64,000 nucleotides of DNA from an uncultured Lachnospiraceae bacterium (GCA_944384295.1 CALWSU010000007.1:19967-83966); one strand, 5' to 3'; positions 35,840-45,363 are shown, numbered from the stretch's first letter. Numbers and translations: made by a program. The notes: generated by a model from the letters alone, not told the origin.

Positions 35840-37375
35840 TTATTTTTTGGCACTAGATTGCAGAATACTTGCCATAATTGCTTCACTGGAAGCTTCTTCT
35901 ATTGGAAATTCTGCTACCATACGTCCTTCGTTCATAACATAAACACGATCACTCATGCCTAAAACTTCTGGTAATTCAGAAGAAATCATAATCACAGATT
36001 TCCCTTCTGCAACCAAATCATTGATGATACAATAAATTTCATATTTTGCCCCTACGTCAATACCACGTGTTGGCTCATCTAATATCAAAACATCAGGATC
36101 TGCAAACATCCATTTTGCGAGCAATACTTTTTGCTGGTTCCCACCAGAAAGATTGCCTACATTTTGTTCGATACTTGGTGTTTTGGTACGCAATGCGTTT
36201 TTGTAATCTTCCGCAACACGCCGTTCTTCGTCAAAATTGATTACACCATGCCGTGAAACTTTTTCCATACGTGCCAATGTTGTGTTGACACGGATTGGAT
36301 TGGATAATACCAATCCGTTACCCTTACGATCTTCTGTTACATATGCTAGCCCCGCTTGAATCGCTTGTTTAATGGTTTTGAGCTGTACTTCCTTACCATG
36401 CAGCTTTAAAGTGCCGCTGATATTTGTGCCATAACTATGACCAAACATGCTCATTGCCAATTCGGTACGTCCTGCACCCATCAGACCAGAAATCCCAACC
36501 ACTTCCCCTTTTCTTACATTCATGGACACATTGTCACATACTTTGCGTCCTTCAAATTGTGGATGGTATACTGTCCAATCTTTTACTTCCAACATAATAT
36601 CGCCAATATGAGATTCTCTTTTTGGGAAACGACTTGACATGTCACGTCCTACCATTCCCTTAATAATACGTTCTTCTGAGAAATCATCTACACCTTTGAC
36701 CAATGTTTCTATCGTAGAACCATCACGAATGATGGTAATTTTGTCTGCTACATAGGATATTTCATTTAATTTATGAGAAATAATAATACTTGTCATACCT
36801 TGCTGTTTGAATTGCAGCAATAAGTCCAGAAGTTGTTGACTATCTGATTCATTTAGAGAAGCTGTTGGTTCATCCAGAATCAAAAGCTTTACATCTTTTG
36901 ATAATGCCTTTGCAATTTCTACAAGCTGCTGTTTTCCTACACCAATATCTTTAATCAATGTATGGGAAGAATCATGCAGACCAACCTGCGCTAACAGAGC
37001 ATCTGCTTTATTATACGTTTCATCCCAATCAATGCAGAAAGATTTTCCTCTTTCATTGCCTAGATACATATTCTCTCCAATAGATAAATATGGTACCAAT
37101 GCCAATTCTTGATGGATAATTACAATCCCTTTTGCTTCACTGTCTTTAATTACTTTAAACTTACATTCTTCACCTTGATAAATAATGTCACCTTCATAGG
37201 AGCCATATGGATAGATTCCGCTCAAAACATTCATTAAAGTGGATTTCCCTGCACCATTTTCCCCAACGAGTGCATGGATTTCCCCTTCTTCTACTTGTAA
37301 ATTTACATTATCCAGCGCTTTTACCCCTGGAAATGTTTTTGTGATATTACGCATTTCCAATATCGTTTTTGCCAC
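35840..37375 (-). CDS. xylG: Sugar ABC transporter ATP-binding protein (XylG type)
   Basis: Double ABC ATPase, 511 residues, of CUT2 importers. The first half has a full Walker A ([12 protein letters not shown], about 38-49), [16 protein letters not shown] as signature and ILDEPTASL; the second half has the degenerate [11 protein letters not shown] and [15 protein letters not shown] with [13 protein letters not shown], the usual asymmetry. The start is a GTG with AGGAGG five to six bases upstream. It is separated from the binding-protein gene by a strong hairpin. Confidence 0.93.
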   Translation of the reverse strand: MAKTILEMRNITKTFPGVKALDNVNLQVEEGEIHALVGENGAGKSTLMNVLSGIYPYGSYEGDIIYQGEECKFKVIKDSEAKGIVIIHQELALVPYLSIGENMYLGNERGKSFCIDWDETYNKADALLAQVGLHDSSHTLIKDIGVGKQQLVEIAKALSKDVKLLILDEPTASLNESDSQQLLDLLLQFKQQGMTSIIISHKLNEISYVADKITIIRDGSTIETLVKGVDDFSEERIIKGMVGRDMSSRFPKRESHIGDIMLEVKDWTVYHPQFEGRKVCDNVSMNVRKGEVVGISGLMGAGRTELAMSMFGHSYGTNISGTLKLHGKEVQLKTIKQAIQAGLAYVTEDRKGNGLVLSNPIRVNTTLARMEKVSRHGVINFDEERRVAEDYKNALRTKTPSIEQNVGNLSGGNQQKVLLAKWMFADPDVLILDEPTRGIDVGAKYEIYCIINDLVAEGKSVIMISSELPEVLGMSDRVYVMNEGRMVAEFPIEEASSEAIMASILQSSAKK

Positions 37376-37413
37376 AGAAACCCCTCCTTTCGTAGTCTTT
37401 ATTACATAATAAT

Positions 37414-37437
37414 CGGGCGGCAGTTTACTGCCGCCCG
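37414..37437 (-). terminator. Intercistronic hairpin between xylF and xylG
   Basis: Very GC-rich 11-pair stem (37414-37424 with 37427-37437), no good T-run. Such hairpins after binding-protein genes usually stabilise or partly terminate the message so the binding protein is made in excess. Confidence 0.75.
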
Positions 37438-37473
37438 ACTCCTCAGTCGGCTTTCGCCTTATGATTCCATAGA

Positions 37474-38604
37474 TTAAGCTACATCAGCTTCGGTATAGTA
37501 ACCAGAATCAATCAAGATTTCTTTGTAGTTATCTTTTGTTACGATAACAGGATCGCACAAGTAAGAAGGAATTACACCTGTACCATTGTCATATGTTTCG
37601 GTATCGTTGATTTCAGGTTCTGTACCTTTCATGATTGCATCAACCATAACAACCACTTTTTCAGCTAATGTACGTGTATCTTTGAATACAGACATGGATT
37701 GCAGACCAGCAACGATATTTTTTACATTTGGTTTGTCACAGTCCTGACCAGTGATGATAGGCATATTGTCTGCTGTGTAACCAGCTGCCTGCAATGCGTT
37801 TTGTACGCCATAAGATGTAGAGTCATTGGAGCAAAGTACTGCGTCCAGTTTTACACCATTGGGACCATATCCAACGGAAGAAATGATGTTTTCAAAACGT
37901 TTCTGACTTTCTTCTGTAGACCAGTTTGCTGTTGCACATTGTGCTTTTTCTGTCTGACCAGAAGGAACTACCAGTTTACCACTGTCAATGTAAGGCTGCA
38001 ATACGTCCATAGCACCGCCAAAGAAGTAATTTACGTTGTTGTCATCAGGTGCACCAGTTACCAATTCAATGTTGAAAGGACCTTCTGCATTGTCTAAATC
38101 CAGTGCATCGCGGATATATTCCCCTTGCATCTGACCTACTTTGTAGTTATCGAATGTTGCATAATAGGATACTGCATCAGAATCCATAATCAAACGATCG
38201 TATGCAATAACTGGAATGTTCTTTTCTGCTGCGCCTTGCAAAGCAGTTGTCAAAGAAGAACCGTCAATTGCTGCTACTACCAATACTTCGCATCCGCCAG
38301 CAATCATGTTTTCAATCTGAGAAACCTGTGTTGGAATATCATTGTCACCAGCATATTGCAAATCTACTTCATAACCTGCTGCTTCCAATTCCGCTTTCAT
38401 GTTTGCACCGTCCTGGTTCCAACGTTGCAAAGACTGTGTAGGCATAGATACACCAATTTTACCGCCTGTACCACTTGTAGTACCTTCTTCTGTTGTTGCG
38501 GTGTCTTCGCCTTCAGTTGTTGTTGCATCTGTGCTGCTACCACATGCTGCCAGACCGAACACCATGACCATAGCCATTAAGGATGCCAAAAATTTCTTTT
38601 TCAT
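37474..38604 (-). CDS. xylF: Sugar-binding lipoprotein of the ABC transporter (XylF/ChvE type)
   Basis: Extracellular substrate-binding protein of about 376 residues. It begins [24 protein letters not shown], a lipoprotein signal with lipobox LAAC (Cys about 21), followed by a Thr/Glu/Gly-rich linker of some 25 residues and the periplasmic-binding type I fold ([55 protein letters not shown]). The latter is typical of xylose and multi-sugar binding proteins. GGAGAT before 38604 sets the start; the frame opens at 38703. First gene of the sugar operon. Confidence 0.9.
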   Translation of the reverse strand: MKKKFLASLMAMVMVFGLAACGSSTDATTTEGEDTATTEEGTTSGTGGKIGVSMPTQSLQRWNQDGANMKAELEAAGYEVDLQYAGDNDIPTQVSQIENMIAGGCEVLVVAAIDGSSLTTALQGAAEKNIPVIAYDRLIMDSDAVSYYATFDNYKVGQMQGEYIRDALDLDNAEGPFNIELVTGAPDDNNVNYFFGGAMDVLQPYIDSGKLVVPSGQTEKAQCATANWSTEESQKRFENIISSVGYGPNGVKLDAVLCSNDSTSYGVQNALQAAGYTADNMPIITGQDCDKPNVKNIVAGLQSMSVFKDTRTLAEKVVVMVDAIMKGTEPEINDTETYDNGTGVIPSYLCDPVIVTKDNYKEILIDSGYYTEADVA

Positions 38605-38693
38605 CTGTAAAACATCTCCTCTCCATATTGATAACCCATTTTCACAAGAAAGCAAATAGTTTTGTAAATGTGCTTTCTTTAAGTTATGTGCAT

Positions 38694-38761
38694 ATTGTAG
38701 CAATTCTTTCTGTCAATGTCAAGATTCCGCAACGAAATCACTATATTTCGTTGTTTGGAAT
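38694..38761 (-). promoter_or_regulatory. Promoter and palindromic operator of the xyl operon
   Basis: Minus-strand TTGACA (38722-38717) and TACAAT (38699-38694), 17-base spacer, about 90 bases before xylF. Just upstream lies a 24-base dyad CAACGAAAT-N6-ATTTCGTTG (38730-38753) with outer arms ATTCC/GGAAT (38724-38728, 38757-38761). The dyad is upstream of the -35 rather than over the promoter, which leaves open activation, looping or competition with the polymerase. The ROK protein encoded next is the likely ligand-responsive binder. Confidence 0.75.
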
Positions 38762-38871
38762 AAAAAACGAAAAATTTCTTTGTTTAAAATAACGAGTAAA
38801 TTTTCCAGATACTTCTATTCTGCACAAAATAAAATGCTGTTTATTGATTCGCAAACGGGAAATGTCATACG

Positions 38872-38903
38872 AAAAAAGCGTTGTTACAGAAATAACAACG
38901 CTT
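38872..38903 (-). terminator. Terminator after the ROK regulator gene
   Basis: Perfect 11-pair stem (38876-38886 with 38893-38903) followed by T6 on the minus strand, just past the stop. Confidence 0.92.
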
Positions 38904-38916
38904 TCACACAAAATAG

Positions 38917-40044
38917 TTATATTTGCTCTAAAAAATCATAAATAAAATGGAGTGCGACACCAATACAATTGGCTTTTCCACGACATTTCCCTAACAATAA
39001 ACATTGTTCTTCTTCTGGGAAAAACGCTTTTCGTTTCAACACTTCTCGCATCATAGGTAAATAATCTTCCAAAAATGGCACCAACACGCCACCTAATACA
39101 ATGGGACAATCTAATACCATATGAATGTTGTGTATTGCAGTAACCAATCGTTCTACATATTCTTCCCATATTTTACGTACAAGAGGTTCTCCCATTTGTA
39201 ACCGTTGGAAAAATTCTTCAATTGTCAAACCCAAATCATCGCTAATACAAGAAGAAGAACAATATGCTTCTAAACATCCTCTTTTGCCACAATCACAAAG
39301 TTTTCCGTTTATTTCTATGCACATATGACCGAATTCCGCACTACGCAATGTATTTCCTTCATATGGTTTGCCATCAATCATTAAAGCACCGCCGACGCCT
39401 TTTCCAATAAAGAGATACGCCATAGCATTCAGTCCTTCGTACTGCCACCATTCTGCAACACCGCCAGCGGAAGCATCATTTTGTACATAAACAGGATATG
39501 GTATGACCTCTGTCAATAAAAACAGTTTCATATGACGTACCTGCAAAACAGGGGCTATTTCCACAATGCCTTGCTGTTCATTGATAATACCAGGCAATGT
39601 AATACCAACACCAAGCAAGCGTGAACGCTCTAAATTGTTTTCATCCAAAAATTCTTCCAATTGTTGGGCATAAAATTGTCGGTATTCTAAGGTATTACGG
39701 AAAGGAAATTCTACTTTCTTATATGCAAGTTCTTCCGCACGCAAATTGATTGCAATAAATCGGATATGCTTTGGGGAAAGTTCAATTCCAACTGCAAAAT
39801 AAATATCCGTATTCAATGTAATCAAACGTGCTTTTCGTCCCCCGGTCGATTCCTCTGTTCCCGCATAAAGCAAAACTTCTTCGTCAAATAATTCTTTGAG
39901 GTTTTGAGTGACAGTTGGTAAACTCATATTCAATTTTTGCGAAATATCTTGCTTTGTTAATGGCGTTTGTGCTTCATACACAGCACGAAACACTTGATTG
40001 CGATTTTGTTTGCGTAGTTCTGTGGTGGAAATTCGTTTTACCAT
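38917..40044 (-). CDS. ROK-family (XylR/NagC-type) regulator
   Basis: A 375-residue repressor with an N-terminal winged helix (about 1-75; QTPLTKQDISQKLNMSLPTVTQNLKEL, STGGRKARL) and a C-terminal ROK sugar-binding domain: FAVGIELSPKHIRFIAINL, YLFIGKGVGGALMIDGKPYEG, and the zinc-type motif GHMCIEINGKLCDCGKRGCLEAY. Position upstream of the xyl operon suggests it is its sugar-responsive regulator. The frame opens with GTG at 40047; the ATG at 40044 is taken, with GGTGAG upstream. Confidence 0.9.
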   Translation of the reverse strand: MVKRISTTELRKQNRNQVFRAVYEAQTPLTKQDISQKLNMSLPTVTQNLKELFDEEVLLYAGTEESTGGRKARLITLNTDIYFAVGIELSPKHIRFIAINLRAEELAYKKVEFPFRNTLEYRQFYAQQLEEFLDENNLERSRLLGVGITLPGIINEQQGIVEIAPVLQVRHMKLFLLTEVIPYPVYVQNDASAGGVAEWWQYEGLNAMAYLFIGKGVGGALMIDGKPYEGNTLRSAEFGHMCIEINGKLCDCGKRGCLEAYCSSSCISDDLGLTIEEFFQRLQMGEPLVRKIWEEYVERLVTAIHNIHMVLDCPIVLGGVLVPFLEDYLPMMREVLKRKAFFPEEEQCLLLGKCRGKANCIGVALHFIYDFLEQI

Positions 40045-40078
40045 CACAATGACTCACCTACTTCCCCTTTTCTTCCCA

Positions 40079-40124
40079 TAAAAAAGCCCACTGGTTCTGA
40101 TTTCATATTACAGGATACAGTGGG
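40079..40124 (-). terminator. Terminator or attenuator ahead of the ROK gene
   Basis: Stem CCCACTG/CAGTGGG (40087-40093 with 40118-40124) with a T-run at 40079-40085 on the minus strand. It lies downstream of spoVAB but also downstream of a promoter-like TTGCAA/TACAAT pair (40237-40208) that could drive the ROK gene, so it could end the spoVA message or attenuate ROK expression. Confidence 0.65.
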
Positions 40125-40207
40125 AATGGCTTCTTTGATTCAATTCAAGTTTTGCATCATGCTGTGATTGTAGTGCCATTGCACACAGATCCTGCATATT
40201 TGTATCC

Positions 40208-40237
40208 ATTGTAGCATAGGTCGACATAGCTTTGCAA
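40208..40237 (-). promoter_or_regulatory. Candidate promoter of the ROK gene
   Basis: Minus-strand TTGCAA (40237-40232) and TACAAT (40213-40208), spacer 18 bases, just past the spoVAB stop. Confidence 0.5.
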
Positions 40238-40264
40238 CAACTTTTCTAAAACTCCTTTTATTTC

Positions 40265-40687
40265 TTATAACTGATAAAATCCATCTATAAAAAAGTATAA
40301 AAGAGAGCCAAAAAGTTTCCCCAATGCAAAAGATACAACAAACCAAGTAATTCCTTTTTGTAATTTCGCTCTGCGCATCAAAATAGGCATTACATTCAAT
40401 ACTTCAGCAAGTGCCATTGCTAAAACTCCTACAAAAATACCACATAACAAAGCAATGATGCTAACACTCCAAATGGGTAAATGCATTTGTATATTTCTAA
40501 ACATAAAAATACAACCAGATAAACCACCTAATAATATTGCATCTTCGTACAAACGAATATATTGCTTTGTTTTGGTACGTTGTGCCATACGTGGTACAAT
40601 CCCAATCGCCGCAATAAAAGCAAATGTACCCGCAGCAACCACTACACCAGAAGCAAATCCAAATAGTATCAAAATTCCTTTTATCAT
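40265..40687 (-). CDS. spoVAB: Stage V sporulation protein AB
   Basis: Membrane protein of the SpoVA set linked to dipicolinic acid uptake into the forespore. The 140-residue product has about five hydrophobic segments, starts GILILFGFASGVVVAAGTFAFIAAIGIVPRMAQRT, and contains LYEDAILLGG and AEVLNVMPILMRRA, the SpoVAB pattern. Its ATG overlaps the spoVAA stop by four bases. The rest of spoVA (AC, AD, AEB) is not adjacent. Confidence 0.88.
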   Translation of the reverse strand: MIKGILILFGFASGVVVAAGTFAFIAAIGIVPRMAQRTKTKQYIRLYEDAILLGGLSGCIFMFRNIQMHLPIWSVSIIALLCGIFVGVLAMALAEVLNVMPILMRRAKLQKGITWFVVSFALGKLFGSLLYFFIDGFYQL

Positions 40688-41304
40688 TTTTTGTTCTCCC
40701 TCTGTTTACGACTTAACTGCTCGATGGTGCTGAGAACTGTTTCTTCTTCATAAGTTGTCATTTCTACCTCAATGGGAGTGGGATCTTTTGACATTGCAAT
40801 TTTCGAGAAGTGGTTGAAAAATACACCAATTCCAACCACTAAGCCAATGCTATAAGGTATGGTCAATAAAGGTGGCAATTCTTGACTTTCTCCTAAAAAT
40901 ATTTTGTAATAATTCTGAAAAATCAGAGGGATTTGTGTATCTGAGTGAAAACACATAATCGTGGTAGCCGCCCCAAAAAATAAAACCGCAGATACAAATA
41001 CTATTTTGCTCCAAGTAATGATTGGATTGTTTTTGGGTTGTTTGGGATAATATTCCACTAAAATATCTGTTTCGCCCAAATTAGATATGGTAGCATTTTG
41101 TACGCATTGTGTGATTTTTTGTATCAAATCTAATACGGAAAGCAAGTACGTTTCTTCTTGCGCAGATGGAATAGAGAATACAGGTAATTTTGACAATGTT
41201 TGCATATATTGTTGTGGTGCATAAATTTCTGCTATATCTTCTAAATACACAATTCGCTTTTGAATAATTTTTGTTTTTTTGACGGGTTTAATATAAATAT
41301 CCAT
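40684..41304 (-). CDS. spoVAA: Stage V sporulation protein AA
   Basis: A 206-residue SpoVAA protein: an N-terminal soluble domain of about 110 residues (IYIKPVKKTKI, VYLEDIAEIYAPQ) followed by two hydrophobic segments (about 118-140 and 170-185) and a charged tail. A GGAGG ribosome site precedes the ATG. spoVAA-spoVAB form a two-gene unit; forespore expression would be expected, but no sigma-G promoter could be assigned with confidence. Confidence 0.85.
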   Translation of the reverse strand: MDIYIKPVKKTKIIQKRIVYLEDIAEIYAPQQYMQTLSKLPVFSIPSAQEETYLLSVLDLIQKITQCVQNATISNLGETDILVEYYPKQPKNNPIITWSKIVFVSAVLFFGAATTIMCFHSDTQIPLIFQNYYKIFLGESQELPPLLTIPYSIGLVVGIGVFFNHFSKIAMSKDPTPIEVEMTTYEEETVLSTIEQLSRKQRENKK

Positions 41305-41366
41305 AAAAAATACCTCCCTTAAATCCAGTATGAGGCATTTTCATAAAAAATATACGAAAATACAAT

Positions 41367-41405
41367 GTATAAAAACACAGAGAACTCTCATGTCCTCTGT
41401 GTTTT
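41367..41405 (-). terminator. Terminator upstream of spoVAA
   Basis: Perfect 11-pair stem (41372-41382 with 41395-41405) with a short T-run on the minus strand; ends transcription arriving from the spoIID-queA-rarA operon. Confidence 0.88.
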
Positions 41406-41651
41406 GAACAGAATATATAAAATTTTAGACTGTCGAAAAAGTACATTTTTACTTTTGAATTTTCTTTTCTATAGGCAAAAGCCAAAGTTTCAAAGATTTC
41501 TCCCATGAAATTTCGCATTCCAAAGAAACTTGGCAACGAAGCTGATTTTATGAAGTAAAAGTGCCTGACCACAACTTTATACCTCTGTTTGGTCGTCAAA
41601 ATGAGTTTTTGGCAACAAGGTATTGCCTGTTTCGACACACTGAAAATTTTA
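41406..41651. other. Gene-free stretch, possible intergenic repeat
   Basis: About 245 bases between the last gene of the rarA operon and its terminator. A minus-strand frame of 116 codons covers it, but it lacks a ribosome site and reads through the terminator, so it is not accepted as a gene. The unusual distance from stop to terminator and the non-homopolymeric sequence suggest an inserted or decayed repeat; nothing definite is recognised. Confidence 0.4.
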
Positions 41652-42113
41652 TTATCGTTGTGTCAAAAAACCAATTTCTGCCAAATAATTCAATACTTCT
41701 CCGCAATTTTGTACAAAATATTCTTGTCCACCGCTTTGCAATGTACCCATATTGGTTTCTTCACCCATGTCATAAACAACAAGTACTACTTCTGATGCAG
41801 GGTCATCTGTGTAAATACGAACCGATATTTGCGGTCCAGATACAGTAAAGTCACTTTCTTGAGTGGTTTGTATTGTGGAAGTAATGATTTCTGCCAATCT
41901 TGTTTTATTGGTATCTTCGAGTACATGTGTTTCGCCGTTTTCATCAATCACTTCTACGGAATAAGAATCAGAATCTACAATGGTTTGTAATGTTGCAATT
42001 GCTGTTTCTGCTGTTTGGTTTGTATCTTTTTTCCCATTCATTTGAAAAATAACCAAAACCGCAACAATCAATATGACAACTATAATAAAAACTTTACTTG
42101 TATTATTTTTCAT
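41652..42113 (-). CDS. Membrane-anchored protein of unknown function
   Basis: Not recognised. About 153 residues: one N-terminal transmembrane anchor (VFIIVVILIVAVLVIF, residues about 8-23), then an outside domain with acidic patches and beta-strand character (YSVEVIDENGETHVLED, DFTVSGPQISVRIYTDDP, EVVLVVYDM). No lipobox. GGAAAGG nine bases before 42113 favours this start over 42122. It overlaps the end of rarA by about 10 bases and is the last gene of the operon. Confidence 0.7.
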   Translation of the reverse strand: MKNNTSKVFIIVVILIVAVLVIFQMNGKKDTNQTAETAIATLQTIVDSDSYSVEVIDENGETHVLEDTNKTRLAEIITSTIQTTQESDFTVSGPQISVRIYTDDPASEVVLVVYDMGEETNMGTLQSGGQEYFVQNCGEVLNYLAEIGFLTQR

Positions 42114-43443
42114 ACGTCTCATCCTTTCCGTTTTTGAGTCGTTTCATGTGCTCTTTCATTCTTCGTTCCACACCATTATCTGTCATATCATAATATACTG
42201 TACCCAACAATTCATCGGGTAAATATTGTTGTGCAACATAGTGTTGAGGATAATCATGCGCATATTTATATCCAATTGCATTGCCTAATTCTGTACTGCC
42301 GCTGTAATGCCCATCTCGTAAATGTGGCGGTACGCCTTGAATCTGAATTTGTCGCACATCATGTAATGCTTTATCAATACCAAGATATGCTGCATTGCTT
42401 TTTGGCGCACATGAGATATATGTGACTGCTTGTGCCAAAGGAATACGTCCTTCTGGCATACCAATAAATTGTACTGCTTGTGCTGCTGCGACAGCCACTT
42501 GCAACGCATGTGGATCAGCATTGCCTACATCTTCTGCTGCACATATCACAATACGCCTAGCAATAAATTTCGGGTCTTCTCCCGCATAAATCATTTTAGC
42601 TAAATAATAAAGTGCAGCATCTGGATCAGAACCACGCATACTTTTGATAAATGCTGAAATGGTATCATAATGATTGTCACCATCTTTATCATACTGAAGT
42701 GCTCGTTTTTGTATACAATCTTCTGCGATTTCTAATGAAATCTGGATTTCTCCTTTTTCATTCGGTTCTGTAGTCAATACCGCTAGTTCTAAAGCATTTA
42801 ATGCAGTACGTGCATCACCATTTGCAGTATTTGCCAAAAACATAAGGGCATCCTCTGCAATTTGTACAAGATATTTTCCTAGCCCTTTTTCTTTGTCTTT
42901 GAGCGCACGTTGCAAAAGTGTCATAATATCTTTTGGTTGTAATGGTTCCAAGGCGAATATCACAGAACGAGAGACCAAAGCACGATTGACTTCAAAATAT
43001 GGATTTTCCGTAGTAGCTCCTATTAAAATCAATGTTCCATCTTCTACATGTGGCAACAAGGTATCCTGCTGACTTTTGTTAAAACGATGTATTTCGTCAA
43101 TAAAAAGTATCGTTTTACGACCATACATTCCCATACGATCTTTCGCATCTGCGACTGTTTCTTTTATGTCTTTGATACCTGCGGTTGTTGCATTTAGTTG
43201 TACAAACTCACTTTTTGTAGTATTTGCAATAATTTTTGCTAACGTTGTTTTTCCTGTACCAGGTGGACCATAAAATATCAAAGACCCTAACCGATCGCCC
43301 TTGATTGCACGATACAACAGTTTTCCTTCGCCTAAGATTTGTTCTTGACCTACAAATTCTTCTAAAGAAGTAGGTCGCATTCTAGCAGCCAATGGAGCAT
43401 CTTGTAATCCTCTTTTTTCTCGGTTATATTCAAATAAATCCAT
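42103..43443 (-). CDS. rarA: Replication-associated recombination protein RarA
   Basis: AAA+ clamp-loader-like ATPase (MgsA/RarA) that acts at stalled forks. In 446 residues: RMRPTSLEEFVGQEQILG, Walker A FYGPPGTGKTTLAKI (about 56-70), Walker B LFIDEIHRFNKSQQDTLLPHVE, sensor LIGATTENPYFEVN, and the C-terminal tetramerisation region with MRGSDPDAALYYLAKM and AYLGIDKAL. GAGGT precedes the start. It follows queA by 24 bases. Confidence 0.97.
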   Translation of the reverse strand: MDLFEYNREKRGLQDAPLAARMRPTSLEEFVGQEQILGEGKLLYRAIKGDRLGSLIFYGPPGTGKTTLAKIIANTTKSEFVQLNATTAGIKDIKETVADAKDRMGMYGRKTILFIDEIHRFNKSQQDTLLPHVEDGTLILIGATTENPYFEVNRALVSRSVIFALEPLQPKDIMTLLQRALKDKEKGLGKYLVQIAEDALMFLANTANGDARTALNALELAVLTTEPNEKGEIQISLEIAEDCIQKRALQYDKDGDNHYDTISAFIKSMRGSDPDAALYYLAKMIYAGEDPKFIARRIVICAAEDVGNADPHALQVAVAAAQAVQFIGMPEGRIPLAQAVTYISCAPKSNAAYLGIDKALHDVRQIQIQGVPPHLRDGHYSGSTELGNAIGYKYAHDYPQHYVAQQYLPDELLGTVYYDMTDNGVERRMKEHMKRLKNGKDETYEK

Positions 43444-43467
43444 GATAATACCTCGTCTTTTCTGATT

Positions 43468-44502
43468 TTAGGGTTTTGCTAAAAACAGACAAGCATCTCC
43501 AAAAGAGAAAAAGCGATATTTCTTTTGTACTGCTTCCTGATATATTTGCATAATAAAATCTTTGCCCATCAAAGCGGAAACAAGCATAATCAATGTTGAC
43601 TCTGGCAAATGAAAATTTGTAATCATGGCATCTACTGCATGGAAGGTATATCCAGGATAAATAAAGATTTTTGTCCAACCACTGCCAGCATGTACAATAC
43701 CATTTTCGTCTGTGACAGATTCTAATGTTCTGGTACTTGTCGTACCAACTGCGATGATACGTCCGCCCGCTTTTCTTGCTGCATTGATTTGTGCCGCTTG
43801 TTCTTCTTCTACCACATAATACTCAGAATGCATTTCATGATCCAAAATATCTTCTGCTTTCACAGGACGAAATGTTCCCAAGCCAACATGCAGCGTAACA
43901 TGTGCAATCTTGACACCCATTGCTTCAATTTCTTGCAGCAATTCAGGCGTAAAGTGCAAACCAGCAGTTGGTGCGGCGGCAGAGCCATCATGTTTTGCAT
44001 AAACTGTCTGATAACGTTCTTTATCTTCTAAACGATGTGTAATATATGGTGGTAGTGGCATTTCGCCCAATTCATCTAAAATTTGTTCAAATACGCCTTC
44101 AAAATAAAAACGTATGATTCGATTTCCGCCTTCAATGACTTCTAAAATTTCTGCTTCTAAGCGTCCATCGCCAAAACGGATACGGTCACCAGGACGCGCT
44201 TTTTTTCCTGGTCGCACCAATACTTCCCAAGTATCTATACTTTTGCGTACCAATAATAATACTTCAATATGTGCGCCTGTTCCGACGCGTTCTCCATGCA
44301 AACGTGCGGGTAATACACGTGTATCATTGATGACTAAGCAATCACCTGCGCGCAAATATTCTTTGATATCATAAAAATGACGATGTGCAGTGGTACCAGT
44401 TTGTTTATTTGCAACCAATAAACGCGAAGATGCACGATCTGCTAACGGTTCTTGTGCAATTAGTTCTTCTGGTAAATCAAAGTTAAATTCACTTGTTTTC
44501 AT
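43468..44502 (-). CDS. queA: S-adenosylmethionine:tRNA ribosyltransferase-isomerase
   Basis: Transfers the ribosyl part of SAM to preQ1 in tRNA to form epoxyqueuosine. The 344-residue protein starts [20 protein letters not shown] and contains [61 protein letters not shown] and the C-terminal [15 protein letters not shown], all standard. Its usual partner tgt is not adjacent. It starts nine bases after a small unknown gene and is in the same operon. Confidence 0.98.
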   Translation of the reverse strand: MKTSEFNFDLPEELIAQEPLADRASSRLLVANKQTGTTAHRHFYDIKEYLRAGDCLVINDTRVLPARLHGERVGTGAHIEVLLLVRKSIDTWEVLVRPGKKARPGDRIRFGDGRLEAEILEVIEGGNRIIRFYFEGVFEQILDELGEMPLPPYITHRLEDKERYQTVYAKHDGSAAAPTAGLHFTPELLQEIEAMGVKIAHVTLHVGLGTFRPVKAEDILDHEMHSEYYVVEEEQAAQINAARKAGGRIIAVGTTSTRTLESVTDENGIVHAGSGWTKIFIYPGYTFHAVDAMITNFHLPESTLIMLVSALMGKDFIMQIYQEAVQKKYRFFSFGDACLFLAKP

Positions 44503-44511
44503 TTGGAAACC

Positions 44512-44781
44512 TCATTTTCTTAATAAATAATGTTCTGCATAACCAATTCCGAAGAATTTCAGCATTTTTTCACGATAGATATAGGTCGCATTTTCTGGAA
44601 GGTAATCAAAGCCCTCAATATCATAATCATGCAATACATAATGTTCTACCATATCTTGTGATAATACTGTCACCTCAGGATCGGTATATGGTCTATGAAT
44701 TTCAGTCACTTCTGCGTCTTCATCTGATATTGCTCGTATAATTTCTGCGATTTGTGCATCTTGCAGTTGTTTTACATACAT
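44512..44781 (-). CDS. Small protein of unknown function, paralogue A
   Basis: Not recognised. An acidic 89-residue protein, soluble. It shares a pattern with the next gene upstream: M-Y-x3-L-x2-AQI-x-EI near the start, then LxDYxIxGF and, near the end, YIYRxxMxxxFGxxYAxxxLL. A well-placed GAGGG before the ATG, tight spacing to queA (9 bases) and conservation between the two copies support a real gene. Confidence 0.72.
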   Translation of the reverse strand: MYVKQLQDAQIAEIIRAISDEDAEVTEIHRPYTDPEVTVLSQDMVEHYVLHDYDIEGFDYLPENATYIYREKMLKFFGIGYAEHYLLRK

Positions 44782-44801
44782 AGCATTCCCTCATTTCTTT
44801 T

Positions 44802-45104
44802 TTAATGATGCAACAAAAAATCTATTGCATACTGTTCTCCAAAATAAGAATACATCTGCTTTCGATAGATATAATCTGAACCAGCGCCGGCATGATGAAA
44901 TCCTTTGATATGATAATCATAGAGTTGATATGTTTCTTCTGTTTCTTGAAACATTGCTTTGATTTCTGGCACTTTAGACCAATTGATACAATCTTCAAAA
45001 CTGTTGTCATAACTACGAATTTTTATAATTTGTACCAATCCATCATCGGAAATCAGATTCATGATTTCACGTATTTGTGCTTCTGTCAATTTCTCTGCAT
45101 ACAT
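44802..45104 (-). CDS. Small protein of unknown function, paralogue B
   Basis: Not recognised. 100 residues, similar along its length to the gene at 44512-44781 (AQI-x-EI, YDYHIKGF, YIYRKQMYSYFGEQYA), so a tandem duplication. The middle is longer here by about ten residues. The frame opens at 45188, but GGAG nine bases before 45104 fixes the start. It overlaps the preceding gene's end by 38 bases, which suggests translational coupling. Confidence 0.72.
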   Translation of the reverse strand: MYAEKLTEAQIREIMNLISDDGLVQIIKIRSYDNSFEDCINWSKVPEIKAMFQETEETYQLYDYHIKGFHHAGAGSDYIYRKQMYSYFGEQYAIDFLLHH

Positions 45105-45363
45105 GTATGTTCGCTCCTTCCATACTATCGCAGATGCACTGCCACAATTCTGTTTTTCCACAACCACATAATGCTTCTTTGATTGCATCTAAACGATTTT
45201 CGACTGCACGATGCATACCGCCACAACGGAATCCTTCATCTAAATAAATCCAAATTTTTTTTGTTGTTTGATTGCCTTCTAAATCGCAATCCGAAAAACT
45301 GACTGTGTTCCCTTTTGTATCCTGCCAGCCTTTTTGTTGAATCAAAAAAGTTCTCCAGTCCAA
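45067..45363 (-). CDS. Small Cys-containing protein of unknown function
   Basis: Not recognised. About 98 residues beginning at a TTG codon (45363) with AGGAG seven bases upstream, four bases after the spoIID stop. It reads DWRTFLIQQKGWQDTKG, WIYLDEGFRCGGMHRAVENRLD and ALCGCGKTELWQCICDSMEG, with a cluster of six cysteines in the second half. The start codon and the 38-base overlap with the next gene lower confidence, but the ribosome site and operon position favour a real gene. Confidence 0.58.
   Translation of the reverse strand: MDWRTFLIQQKGWQDTKGNTVSFSDCDLEGNQTTKKIWIYLDEGFRCGGMHRAVENRLDAIKEALCGCGKTELWQCICDSMEGANIHVCREIDRSTNT

Noticed and set aside
40110..40210. Short minus-strand ORF after spoVAB (MDTNMQDLC...)
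   Set aside because: No Shine-Dalgarno, its ATG coincides with the -10 region of the likely ROK promoter, and its end falls in a hairpin; chance frame.
41288..41638. Minus-strand frame of 116 codons upstream of spoVAA
   Set aside because: No ribosome site, runs through a perfect terminator hairpin and overlaps the spoVAA start; treated as non-coding.
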